The notes under the pieces were generated by a model. It did no database searches. It was not told the origin of the DNA and saw only the letters and a list, made by a program, of their open reading frames with translations. 64,000 bases of DNA, from contig NC_052478.1 of NCBI RefSeq assembly GCF_009730915.1, positions 10,587,552-10,651,551 of the forward strand, written 5' to 3'. Shown here one piece after another: positions 21,918 through 32,573 of this stretch. Origin of the DNA: Dioscorea cayenensis subsp. rotundata (lineage: Eukaryota; Streptophyta; Magnoliopsida; Dioscoreales; Dioscoreaceae). A program made the position numbers and the translations under genes. Within the stretch, counting starts at the first letter, position 1. Every line of letters starts with the position of its first letter.

Positions 21918-24471
21918 CTAAAGAGGCCAATGCATGCCATGACCATGGCCATGACCACGACCAGATTGTTCGTATTCCTTGCCGGGGACGATGTCCAACC
22001 CCCGCCTACCCCCTTGGAGAGCTAGCTCAAGCTCGCCGGGGAACTGAGCCATCTCATGTTGAACTTCAATTGCACCGACGCTGCTACTACTAACTCCATA
22101 AGCGGTAGTATCTGCATAATTAGAAGCTAATGATGTCGTACCTTCAAAACTAGTGTTGGCTGACACTGTTTGAGCTTGGCTTCCGGGAGTACTGCACCAT
22201 GGTTGAGTTGACAGAAGAGAGAGAGCACAGCTGGAGTCTTCGTCGACTCCGGTGAGGCTTTCGACTTGCGAGACATCTTGGTTTGAAAAGAGTGTCCCAG
22301 ATATCGAGCCTTGCATGTACTGATGGCTGGCATTGTGCTCAGGGACCCTGGCTGCCGCTGGGCTGAAGCCACTTTGCCAGTTGCTACTAGCTGATCGATC
22401 ATCGGCCCTTATGGTTGGCCAAACTTCTCTTCCTGGAGGCCTTGGATAACTAGTGAAGTCCATGAGAAAGCTTCTGTATCTGCTGCTGTTGTCCTCTGTT
22501 GACAATGTGAGCAAATTATTTAATATTGAGATCTATCTACTTATTGAAAACATTTGTTTTCTAAGAATGAGTTTATAATTATGAATGGGGGACCTTGGAA
22601 GGATGTCGGTCGTCCATAGCGTGACGACAGAGGCACAGGAGGCGGCTTCCTTCGACGTTCATTATGGCCTGCTAGGCGTCTTCGGCAACTGCGTTTCCCT
22701 TGGTCAAATTCAGGCAACTGGTGGAACCTGTCCGCAGTTTTACTCAGAAAAACAGAAAGAAGTTTGTTAGTCATGGAAAAATACAAATCTTCTATAATTC
22801 AGATATTTGAGAACAGAAAACTACAACTATGGTGACCAACATAAGCAAGAGCTTCATGTAAAGGCAAGAAAACAGTTGATAAAATACACTTGATGCGAAG
22901 TATGGATAGTTGTTAGAACAAGCATGAACTATATAGCGAGGTTTGGGACCACATGAATTTGATAACTGGTAGGTTTTTTGCACCAGTTTCACTGAGGGCG
23001 AAGGAATGAAGGAGCTTCACCAACATCTCAACTACTAAATTTATGAACTGCGATGTTTATAAGTCGCACACTTATTCAAAAATAGGTTTTCATGTATCCG
23101 TAAAATGTTCATCAATCTGTCATTCCACAAAGAATTTTCAGCTTCTCACACAACTCATCAGAACATCATGAACCACACTAATTTGATTCAGCTGTTTCAT
23201 CGTGTTTTGAATCACTTAATCAGATAATGAAGTAACAATAATAGGATTGAGATAAACTATCAGGCGTTTGAAATTATAAGATGGAACTAATTCATTTGAA
23301 GAATTTTTCAGTAAATCAAAACAGTGGCAACAACAAGTCCTCATAAAGATCAAGTTAAATACAACATTCTGCATACCTTTCAACAGAAAGAGTTGCTTTA
23401 AAGATATATGGACCACATGTTGTAGATGAATTTAATGGTAGTGATTCAAAATAAAATGTCATTAAAGTTTTCTATTAAGCCTTCATCTAACCATCCGCAT
23501 AGACAAATAGACAATGTCATTAAAGTTCTCTATTAATCCTTCATCTAACCATCAGCATAGACAAATGGACGTTCGCTGAACCACATATCTTAATGTAGAT
23601 TAAATGAACTAGCAAACATGCCATTAATACTTTTGTAGGAAAAAAAAAATGAGTCCAAAAATGGATGTTTCTGTCTTGAGTTCACTAGAAAAAGCTTTCG
23701 CCTTTCCGGTAACAAATCACCATACATATTAACAACATATGAACTTAATTTTCTTAAACAGATCCCGCATTGTTGATCTAAGAAAACATCTACACATGAT
23801 TTTGAGGGAAAAACCTGATGCAACTCCAACTTTAAAATTAAAACACAGTACCAAAAATTCAGAAATAAAGTTCAAATTATAAACACAAGATGGAAAGAAA
23901 AACCACAATACAAATTGTTATAACTTCAATACAACAGTAAATAAAATCCCCAGAACAAAAGCCACCAAAATATAAAATAAAAAAAAAAGAAGAAAAAAAA
24001 CGAAAAACAGAGCAGAGTTTCATAGTTAGTCCCCTATGATGTCCAAACAGCAGAATCATAATCAGAGTCCAAAAAAATTCCTCAAATATGAATCATTCAA
24101 CAAGCAATCACAAGCACAAAACAAGCATACAAGTAAATCAATCAATAAAAAAAAACCCTAAACAAGCAACAAATTTCTACACATTGAAGTTAAATAATCA
24201 AGATTCAGCAATGAAAAGAAAGGCAAACTGACCTGCTACACTGCTGACAGAACCTTTGTTCAAGGCCAGCAACAATCACCATGGGAGACTTAGAGTGCAT
24301 GCCACAAACCTTGTGCCTGGAATAGTAAGCCTTGGCATCACTCAAATCCAGCTTGCAACCTTCAACCTGACACCTTGGTGGCTCCTGCTGCTGTACCAAC
24401 CCCTTCCCCTTCTTTGAAGGCTTCTCTGAGGAAGAGGAGGAGCTTGAATCCATGTCCATTCCACTACTCAT
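21918..24471 (-). CDS. SPL: SBP-box transcription factor (SPL9/OsSPL14-17 clade)
   Basis: Three exons: 24471-24233, 22727-22594 and 22495-21918 (951 nt, 316 aa), with consistent phases and GT/AG junctions (donor CAG|GTCAGT, acceptors GACAG| and CAACAG|). The SBP domain spans residues 34-107: zinc site 1 is C34, C39, C56, H59; site 2 is C75, C78, H82, C94; the basic nuclear-localisation stretch is 91-107. Intron 1 splits the domain between CSR and FHQ, the usual SPL position. After the domain come SRYGR, RSFLMDF, the miR156 segment [19 protein letters not shown] and the end GMHWPL, matching the OsSPL14/SPL9 clade. It binds GTAC-core promoters and controls phase change and shoot architecture in relatives. 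The N-terminus before the SBP domain is only 33 residues, much shorter than in OsSPL14. The start is the first ATG and is in frame. Confidence 0.93.
22209..22228 (-). promoter_or_regulatory. miR156 target site (overlapping miR529-like site) in SPL exon 3
   Basis: The mRNA reads GUGCUCUCUCUCUUCUGUCA, the canonical miR156 target of SPL genes, and encodes ALSLLS. The adjacent upstream bases (CAGCU) extend it to a near-match of the miR529 target with two differences. The expected effect is cleavage or translational repression of SPL in juvenile tissue. Confidence 0.95.
22728..24232 (-). other. SPL intron 1, 1505 bp
   Basis: The large intron splitting the SBP domain. It contains two similar short segments near 23455-23515 and 23515-23575 (ATTAAAGTTTTCTATTAAGCC and ATTAAAGTTCTCTATTAATCC versions). 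I see no nested gene. Confidence 0.85.
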
Positions 24472-27400
24472 TCATGGCCTATGAGGAAGGAAGCACAAAG
24501 GGGCGGAAGGAGACTAGTGGGGTTCCAGTGGACACAAAACAGTGAGTAGGGAAAGAAAGGCAGACAAAGATGCCAGCTTTGGTCAGTGTACTCTCAAAGA
24601 GGGCAGTAAATGGCCAAGTCTTGTTTCTTACCATATTTTTTATATTTTTAAGTATTATTTTATGCATGAACAGTAAACATACGTGAGAATGATGGATCAT
24701 GAATGTTTAGTTTTCAGTTAAACAAATGAAAGCTAGTTTGCTATTTTTAGGCATTTTCTAGTTTTTTTTTTTTTAAGTGTTTCTTTGATTTGGTTTTGAG
24801 AATTTTGAGGTTTGTGGAGAGTGTGTGCAGGTGGGCTTTGTGAAGCATGGCAAGATGTTACCCTTTTTTTTCTTAATTATTTAGAATAATGCTTGACAAG
24901 ATGTGTGAGAAAGAGATTGGTGGTGAGAATCTTTTTTGTGTATTAGGGAGGCTTTCTGGGACTTTGTGCCTTTTTTTCTCTCTTTTTGGGGATTGTGCTT
25001 CTTGGAAATTGAACTGGTAAACAAAACCCTAACCCTAAACACTATCCAAACAATCATATATAAATCACAGTGCATAAAATCTCTATACAAGAAGGCATTC
25101 ATATCTGAACTTCCAACAAGAACACAAAGAACTTGATCAAAGTACAAGAACTCAATCAGATTCAATGTTTAATGTGAACTTTTTTTTCTGCAGTAAAATT
25201 CATTACCTCCGTAATTCTCTTGTCTGAAAACTTGAGCATTTGTTCCCTTCATGCCAATGGCTGAACATTTTGAATTGCAATAAGACCAACTTAATAGTGT
25301 TTCGGCATAGCATCCAAACTGTACATACCTTATACATTAAGATGACATTCAGTTCAAGTATCAGAGATCTGTGATTCATGCTGACTCTTGCCGGACAGAG
25401 CCTGCCCGGTGATATTGACATGTTCAAATGTAGACCGGGGTAATCAGTGAACCCTCTGATTTGCAGGCATCTTGATAAATATCAGAAAATTGTTTGCAGT
25501 CCAGATCTCATGGCTTCAGTATTCTCCTTTTTGCAGTTACCATGAACAGATATTGGCTGGACCTTGTTATAAGTGTCTGATGAGAATATTATGAATCTTG
25601 TAACTGCATACACTTCACTGATTGACAGAACATATGACCTGATACTTCTCACCCGTTTGAATTCCGCTATAAAATGAAAGGAGCTGGAAAATATCGGAAC
25701 CGTATATCAAACCATTCAATAGTTGATGCAAGTCAATACGAGCATAGTTTCTGAAAACAAAGGAAAAAACACAACTTAAGTGACAGAAATGAAAGCACAC
25801 TAATCAGATGGAATTCTTTAGTATTGTATTTTAACAATGCTGTAAAAAGTTTATCCTGAATTTCGGATTCATTCAAACTGATAATGGACGATATTTACTT
25901 ACCTGCAAGAAGCAGGATGTTAAGCAAAACAATGCTCAAACAAATAGAAGTATAAACAAGGATATATATGATGCTTTTATGAATTCAAGTTATCAGGAAA
26001 ACATATAATCCTGCAGAACAAGAGATTTGGCAAGAAGCCAAATATATGAATTACCTTCTAGATGAACCGGTTCTTCCAATAAGAGTAAACAAGTATGTTA
26101 AGTATTAAAACAGAATGAAAGATTTAACAAGTGGAATTTAATGGCGGAGTTATCATCCAACTGAACATATAGACTATTGTGAATGACCAAAATCAGTAAC
26201 TCCAATACAAAATAAATGCATCTCCCAGATGCTCCAGATTAAAATGTGCTGAATACCTCACAAAGTTTTATATGCATATATAAGGACAAGATGGAAGAGT
26301 TTTAGAGAGACAGATCTTACAAAATTATAATTCTATGGTAAGTATTTATGAAGTTATATCAAATTAAAATAATTGCATGAGTTCACAAGGTATAAATGAA
26401 AAGAAATCACTATTATACCAAAATGTACACAAGTGCTAGACATTATATGCTGTCAAAAACCAGACAGTATCAGTTCTGTTCTAAAAAGCTGCAATATTAT
26501 TTTTATCATGGTGACTCAACAAAATTGTATTCTCACTAAGAAAACAGATGTTCAATGTGCAGATTAGTGAAATGTTAGACATAATTTAACAATGCAGCTC
26601 ACCAATCAAAGTACATGCAAAAATCATCTAAAAGCTGATATAGCAGTGTATCATACAACAGAGTTTTGAGTATTGGAAGAGCATCATGCTTAAATGCAAT
26701 ATTTTTTTATTATGGTCACTCAACATAATTTTCTTCACACAAAGAAAACAGGCATTCAATGAGAAGATTAATGCAATGTTAGACAAAATTTAACAATGCA
26801 GTTCACCTATCAAAGGGCACATGCAAAAATAAAAAAGTTGATATAGCAGTGTACCATACAACAGAGTTTGAGTATTGAAAGAGCAACATGCTTAAATGCA
26901 ATATTTGTTATTAGGGTCCTCAACATACTTTTGTTCACACAGAAAACAGACATTTAATGTGAACATTGATGCAGTGTTGGGGATAATTTAATAATGCAGT
27001 TCACCTATCAAGTACATGCAAAAATGGAAAAGCTGACATGGTAGAGTATACAATACAACAGAGTTTGAGTATTGGTTGAGCACCATGCTTAAATGCTTCC
27101 AATGTGCAAACTTTGGAGAACAAATGTAGAAAGTATGGAGCATTGATTAATGCCAGGATGAGAAGGCAATACCTTAAGTAATGAACTCCATTTCAATTTC
27201 TATCTTTCCATATTTCCGCCTGCCACAATATGTTCCCTATTGTTCATGAGTTATTGCAAAGAAAAGACTCACCATACAGCATAAGATTGATAACCAGCAG
27301 TTGCTACTGTCATCTTAAACTTCACAAAACTTCATATGGAGAGCAAAGGTTGGAGAAAAGCCTTGAAGATATAACATGCTGACAGAAATGAGTTCTTCCA

Positions 27401-28254
27401 TCTTTCACATCATGATTTACCTCTTACATTGTAAAGCATAAACAAAATAAGCCAAAAAAAAAAAAAAAACTTGATTTGATTTGTTGGTGTGGCCAAACAA
27501 ATATCAAGAGCCTCACTCTCGGAATACTTGTATAGATCAAAGAAATGGCAACCATATAAGGCCACCTCAAGGACGCACAAACATTTTAGTCCCTTTGGTT
27601 TTTGCAAAAAGTGAAGTGTTACTGCCTATATGTACAACCATAAAAACTGAACAGATACAGAACAATACAAATAGGAAGTGAGAAATCAAAGGATTTCATC
27701 ATGTACTGATGTTGTCAGCAGAGAGGAGAGTAGAGAAGAACACAAAAGAAGCTGCATCATTTAAATTATTCAAGTCTATGTTTGAAAAATAAGCAGCACA
27801 AATTTGAGTAAAGAATATACATATATATATATATACATATATATGAATAAGTGCATACAAAAGTATCCTTATGTGAGCAAGGACAGAAGAAAAAGAAATC
27901 ACAAAAGATAAAACCAAATCCTTCAACTTACCATAACTAATGTATGAAATGGTCATGTAATACGAGGAAATAAACAGCTTATGCAATGGAGAAGAAAAGC
28001 ATCTACTTATCGCAAAATAGGTATAAAAAATTAAGCTGATTGCAAATATTTAATACTAACTTTGCGGTTCCAGGGAAGACAATAAATCAGTGTAACCAGC
28101 CCCTAGCCTTGCAGTTTAAGTTAACTACCAACAAGAAAGGAAAAAAACTAAAAGATGACGAAGAGCAGAATTGAGAAGCAAAATTGATGTTGAGATTTGT
28201 ATAATCATCTGTCCAGAAAAGGAGACAACCATCAAGAACTGGCCGTCAGATATC
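24472..28254. other. Non-coding interval upstream of SPL
   Basis: No convincing coding exon is seen on either strand. Features are a telomere-like double repeat AAACCCTAACCCTAAAC (25023-25039, a telo-box-like element), T-rich stretches upstream of SPL, the ~200-bp triplication at 26490-27094, and a TA run near 27820-27843. It may hold SPL promoter and the 3' untranslated region of the gene ending at 28255, or an unrecognised non-coding transcript. Confidence 0.5.
26490..27094. repeat. Tandem repeat of ~200 bp, three copies
   Basis: Units begin GCAATATT at 26490, 26696 and 26898, with lengths of about 206, 202 and 197 bp. All contain GTTAGACA or a similar stretch, AATGCAG, CACCTATCAA or CACCAATCAA, ATGCAAAAAT, and ACAACAGAGTTT. 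They are roughly 80% alike by eye and have no open frame. Confidence 0.85.
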
Positions 28255-28671
28255 TCACTTGCATTCAACTACTGCTTCAGCAGCCCGCCTAGGCTTGCTT
28301 TTACGGCGATTTTTGTTTTGACGAAAACCATTAGGCTTAGCCGAATCCCCATTGCCAGATTTAGCACCAGCTCCATTTTCTTCTAAAGCAGAGTCAGAGC
28401 TTTCTTTCACTGGTTGTCGCTTCCGCTTCCTCCCGTTCTCCAGCACCACGCCTTTCATCTCTTTGCTTGAAATGGTTGGTTTAATGTCATCCCCTTCTGC
28501 TTCCTCTTCTTCAATCTTTTCATTCTCCTCCTCATCAATGTCATCTTTCAATGGCTTTTGTGGCCTTCCCCTTCTCTTATGTGCAGGAAGGGGTTCTTCA
28601 CCACCGCTCCCCGGATCCTCATGACTAGGGACAACAGTCAACTTCTTTCCCTTACCTCTGCCTCTTCCCAT
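28255..28671 (-). CDS. Small basic AT-hook-like nuclear protein, plant-conserved
   Basis: 138 aa starting at the ATG at 28671 (MGRGRGKGKKL); a longer frame using GTG six bases upstream is less likely. An AT-hook-like core KRRGRPQKP lies at about residues 31-40, followed by an acidic stretch (DDIDEEENEKIEEEEAEGDD) and basic clusters (GRKRKRQP and NKNRRKSKPRRAAEA). The whole looks like a disordered nuclear DNA-associated protein. I recognise the overall architecture (MGRGRGKGKK start, RRAAEA-VECK end) as a widespread uncharacterised plant family. The donor-like GAG|GTCAGT near 29428 on the minus strand suggests a 5' UTR intron up to about 28.7 kb. Function is unknown. Confidence 0.75.
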   Translation of the reverse strand: MGRGRGKGKKLTVVPSHEDPGSGGEEPLPAHKRRGRPQKPLKDDIDEEENEKIEEEEAEGDDIKPTISSKEMKGVVLENGRKRKRQPVKESSDSALEENGAGAKSGNGDSAKPNGFRQNKNRRKSKPRRAAEAVVECK

Positions 28672-29860
28672 TAACACAGACCTTCCCAGTCACAGTAGCT
28701 AAAGAAAACTAAACAACCTGTTATCCAGAAGAAGTGAAAATCTTAGGATGAATCCTTCAACTTTGCTTGCATATAAAGCATAGGTGTAAATTTCATCATG
28801 AACTGTCAGATGAACTCAAAAGCCTATAGAAACTTCAGAAGTACACTGAATATGGGGGAACAAGAGATTATTTATCTTTGTAACACAAATATTTAATACA
28901 GAAAAGATGCAAACTTGAGATCCAGATAGTTCTTTATTTCAAAAAGAAATCAGATTAAATCAATACCAATACCAAATAATACTAAAAAGATCTTAAGATG
29001 ACCTAGAGAAAACAATCCAAGATTCAGAGAGGAAAAACTATCCTTGAGAGAAGAAAACCAGATCTTTTTTTTTTGGAAGAAGTATTCCAATAACTCCAAG
29101 TAAACATGAAAAAGATTCAAGCTTTATCAGCATCAGGATTGATTCTATCAATACACAAACCTCATTACCAAAAATGGAACTAGAACTGAACGCAAACATT
29201 GGATAACTTCCACAGAAATACTTCCATTCAACCAAAGCATGGAAATCCAACACAAAAACCAAATCCCAGAACTTCATCTTTCAACTAAGAACAATCAAAT
29301 CTCCACACAAACATTAAAGCGCGTCAATAACCAATAAAGGCACCTCCTTTCCCCCAAAGAAACACAAATCCATACCCAAATCCTTCAAAACAACACAAAA
29401 GGAAAGTAAATACCATGATTTCCAACTGACCTCTTGCAAAGTATCACTCTTTCACCACTGCCTCATTCTGCCCATTCCTCCAAACATAGCTTTGGCACTC
29501 TAAAGATGGGATCTTTGATTGAAACAAAGAAGAACCAGATCAGATAAACAAAAACACTAACCAAGAGAAAGAGAGAAAGAGAGAAAGATAGAGAGAGAGA
29601 TGAGTCACAGATTTGAGCAAGTATGGAATGAATGAAGGATAGCAAACTCTTTCATGATTCCAGAGCACCAAAGAAAGAGAGCAAAGAAGTGAGAAGACAA
29701 ATGGAGCAGCAGAACACCAAGGTGGAGTAAATGGTGTGCAATGTTTGTGTGCATTAGTAGAGAGAGAAAGAAAGAGAGAGAGAGATATTTCAATGGTTTT
29801 GTTTGCCAAAACCAGAATAGCTTTCTTTTTAATATGCAATTAAATAATGTACTTAAATGC
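28672..29860 (-). promoter_or_regulatory. Probable 5' UTR, leader intron and promoter of the AT-hook-like gene
   Basis: No coding frame. A 5' splice-site-like GAGGTCAGT occurs at about 29423-29431 (minus strand). GA-rich, plus-strand GAGAGAAAGAGAG runs lie at 29568-29600 and 29759-29787, appearing as CT-rich tracts on the minus strand; such Y-patches are common in plant core promoters and leaders. The exact start of transcription is not visible. Confidence 0.45.
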
Positions 29861-30351
29861 AATGTGTTAAATTTTATTTTATTTTATTTTTATTAAGTAT
29901 TTTGCTTCAGTTACATTGACGAAAATACCCCTGTACAGACCAGTTATTTGCCACTGGTCCCACAATGTTGAGCAAAGATAGACAGCAAAATTTACGGCCT
30001 CTACCTTTATCACAATGTTGTCAAGGGTAAAATGGTCTTTTGATGATTTATTTGCTATTTTTTTCTAAAAAAAAATTCTATTTCATGATCCTGCTTCCCA
30101 GAACGCGCTTCCTGGGAATGCGCCAGTGTCACGGATTACCATAACTGAATTTCATATTTTTCCTGATTCTTCTTTTTTAATATATATAGATATATAAATG
30201 AGGAGAGAAGTAAATAGTACTTACTATTATATACAAGTACTTCTGAAGAAAGCAACATGTATATCTCCAAAATTTTACATTTCAATCCAACTGAGTAATA
30301 ATAGTGTGAGTTTATCCTGCAAGTGAAACTTGTGAGAGAACCTTATTTGCC

Positions 30352-30730
30352 GGCCTGTTTGTTTGGCTGTAAAATAAAAAAAAATATAGCATAATTTTAT
30401 TATGCAGAAAGTGTAAGTAATTATTATAAAAATTATAGTATTTTTTATTTAAAAAAAATGAGTGTTTAGTTAACAAAATAAAAAATATTACGGAGTTTGA
30501 TGGGTCTGCAACTGGACCGGTCGTCGGTCGCCAGAGGCCGGCCAGATTACTGGTGGACCACTGGCGTGTCACCGGAGGCCAATCGGCCGATGGTCGGACC
30601 ACCCGTAAACCAGTGGTTGGTGACTGAATAAAAATATAGAGATTTTTTACAATAAAAAAATATTTCATTAAAATATTATAATACCTATATTATGCCATAA
30701 TTTTATACTGTAAAATACCCAAACAGTCAA
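30352..30730. mobile_element. MITE-like element with a GC-rich core
   Basis: The ends are inverted: GGCCTGTTTG...GCTGTAAAATA on the left, and TACTGTAAAATACCCAAACAG on the right. AT-rich arms containing TATAGCATAATTTTA on the left and its inverse on the right enclose a GC-rich core at about 30498-30627 that is rich in ACCGG and GGCC. No frame is convincing. A target duplication was not resolved. Bases 29860-30352 and 30731-31270 show nothing recognisable except dispersed GC-rich wording near 30780-31060. Confidence 0.6.
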
Positions 30731-31269
30731 TATAGCATAATTCTCAGAAAATATTAAATTATGACATATTGTACTCAAGCTCACTCTCGACACCCACACA
30801 AGCTTGCTAAGGGTAAGAGGCCTCCTTGCACTAGCATGAGGAGAAAGCTTGGCCTTAGCATTAGATTGAGAGCTAGTCTCATGGTAATATGGTGTGCGAG
30901 CTTGCCCCTTGCATTAACACAAACTCGCCGGTGATCAGAATTGCCTCATACCATTGTGAAACATGAGGTTGCCCCTTCCGTTGGCACAAACTTGTCATGG
31001 TGAGAGCCTGTTTTAAACATCAAACAAGCTCTGATTGATGTGAGGAGGCTTCTCTCAAATACATGAGGGTAGTTTTTAGTTTTTTAAAAAAGTTTGATAA
31101 AGTTGGATAAATGGTGGATAAAAAAAATCTTAAAATATATAATTTAATCAAATATCAAAAGAACTAATTGGTGGAGTTGAAAAATGTTAAGAAATTTTTT
31201 TCCTGAAAATTAAGCAATGAATATTCTCTCCAAAAGTTTGTAAATGTCCTAAAACCATGAACTTTCATA

Positions 31270-31402
31270 GATTATTATTATTATTATTATTATTATTATT
31301 GTTTAAAAAAGTGAATAAATTATTTTAATTTAAACAAGAAAGCATACATCAACCTTCCACTAAACGACAGTGGAAGAAATGAAACAAAACAAAACAAAAC
31401 AA
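31270..31402. repeat. (ATT)n run and (AAAAC)n run
   Basis: About ten ATT units at 31271-31301 and four AAAAC units near 31383-31402. A direct duplication of CCCAAATTCATTTTGTTAGA, with a 28-bp unit, lies at about 31852-31907. The rest of 31403-32249 is AT-rich and I see no gene. Confidence 0.75.
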
Positions 31403-32258
31403 CAGTAGATTAATTATGAACTCCATTTTTTCACAATACAATTAACTCTTTTCTATTTAAATTATATGTGGTTTTTTTATTGTTAGTGCATATACTTCTT
31501 TCAACAGTCCCAATTTTTATTTTTTATTTTATTTTATTTAGATTTTTTTTTCTAAAATCTCATCTATCTGTTTTACTAAGAACTCCCTAAATTCTTTATT
31601 GTTGTCTTCATTCGAAATTTCATAAGCAACCTCCTTACATTTTAAGTTTGTTAATGAAGTAAACTAACAATATGTTGTGTTACACACCCATTGTTTGCTT
31701 CGTAAAAAGAATGCTCCTTAAACTTCTGCATTATGATTTTATTTAACAATTTCTTTGAGGTTTTAGGATGCAAAGCCATGCATATGGCTCATCCAGAATG
31801 ATTCTTTAACATTGATTATTCAAATTTATGGTCTTCTTTAAAGTTTCTTTCCCAAATTCATTTTGTTAGAAATTTAATTACCCAAATTCATTTTGTTAGA
31901 AATTTAATTAGAGTATGACATACGATATCTAAGCATGTAAATATATTGTATTATAAAACCAAAGTATGGCATCTAATATGTCACATTAATTAAGTAGTTG
32001 ATATGTAGCGAAAGCAGGATCACTTATCTCCAGCCATAGCAAATCCTACAAGACAAATGAAGGGACTAATATCTACACTTAAAGAAACCAAAAGTTCTTC
32101 CAATCTATCCCGTTCTCTCCCATCGATAGGGCTGGATATTCTCGAGAACGTTAGATTGGGGACCCATGGTGCTGTCCTATATATAATCCTTACTATCAAA
32201 TGATTAACTCTACTTAAAACTTAAGTACATCATTAACCAAAGTGCCAATTAGAGTTAA

Positions 32259-32564
32259 GGTCAAAATATCAAAATGGTCCCTCTATTTTGCGTTTTCTGC
32301 CCTTTTAGTCCCTCTAATATAAAATCCGCCTTTTTGGTCATCGTATTTTTACATTTTTGTCTTTTTGGTCCCTCTAATTGACCTATCTACCCTTTTGGTC
32401 TTTCCAGTTGATGAATTAGAGAGACCAAAAAGGATGAAAATGTGTAAATACAAGAACCAAAAGGACGGATTTTATAACTAAAGAACTAAAATGACAAATT
32501 TTATATTAGAGGGCCTAAAAGGGCGAAAAACAAAAAATAGAGGGACCATTTTGATATTTATACC
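32259..32564. mobile_element. MULE-type MITE, 306 bp, 9-bp target duplication
   Basis: Nearly the whole element is one inverted repeat. The left arm begins GGTCAAAATATCAAAATGG; the right arm ends CCATTTTGATATTTATACC. Flanks are identical TAGAGTTAA at 32250-32258 and 32565-32573. A 9-bp duplication with long terminal inverted repeats is the Mutator-like signature. It carries no transposase. Confidence 0.92.
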
Positions 32565-32573
32565 TAGAGTTAA

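Noticed and set aside
24881-25165. 94-codon minus-strand frame upstream of SPL.
   Set aside because: No motif, poor codon composition, T-rich sequence; probably promoter DNA.
29463-29862. Leucine/serine-rich minus-strand frames.
   Set aside because: They arise from CT-rich promoter or leader sequence of the AT-hook-like gene and have no conserved motif.
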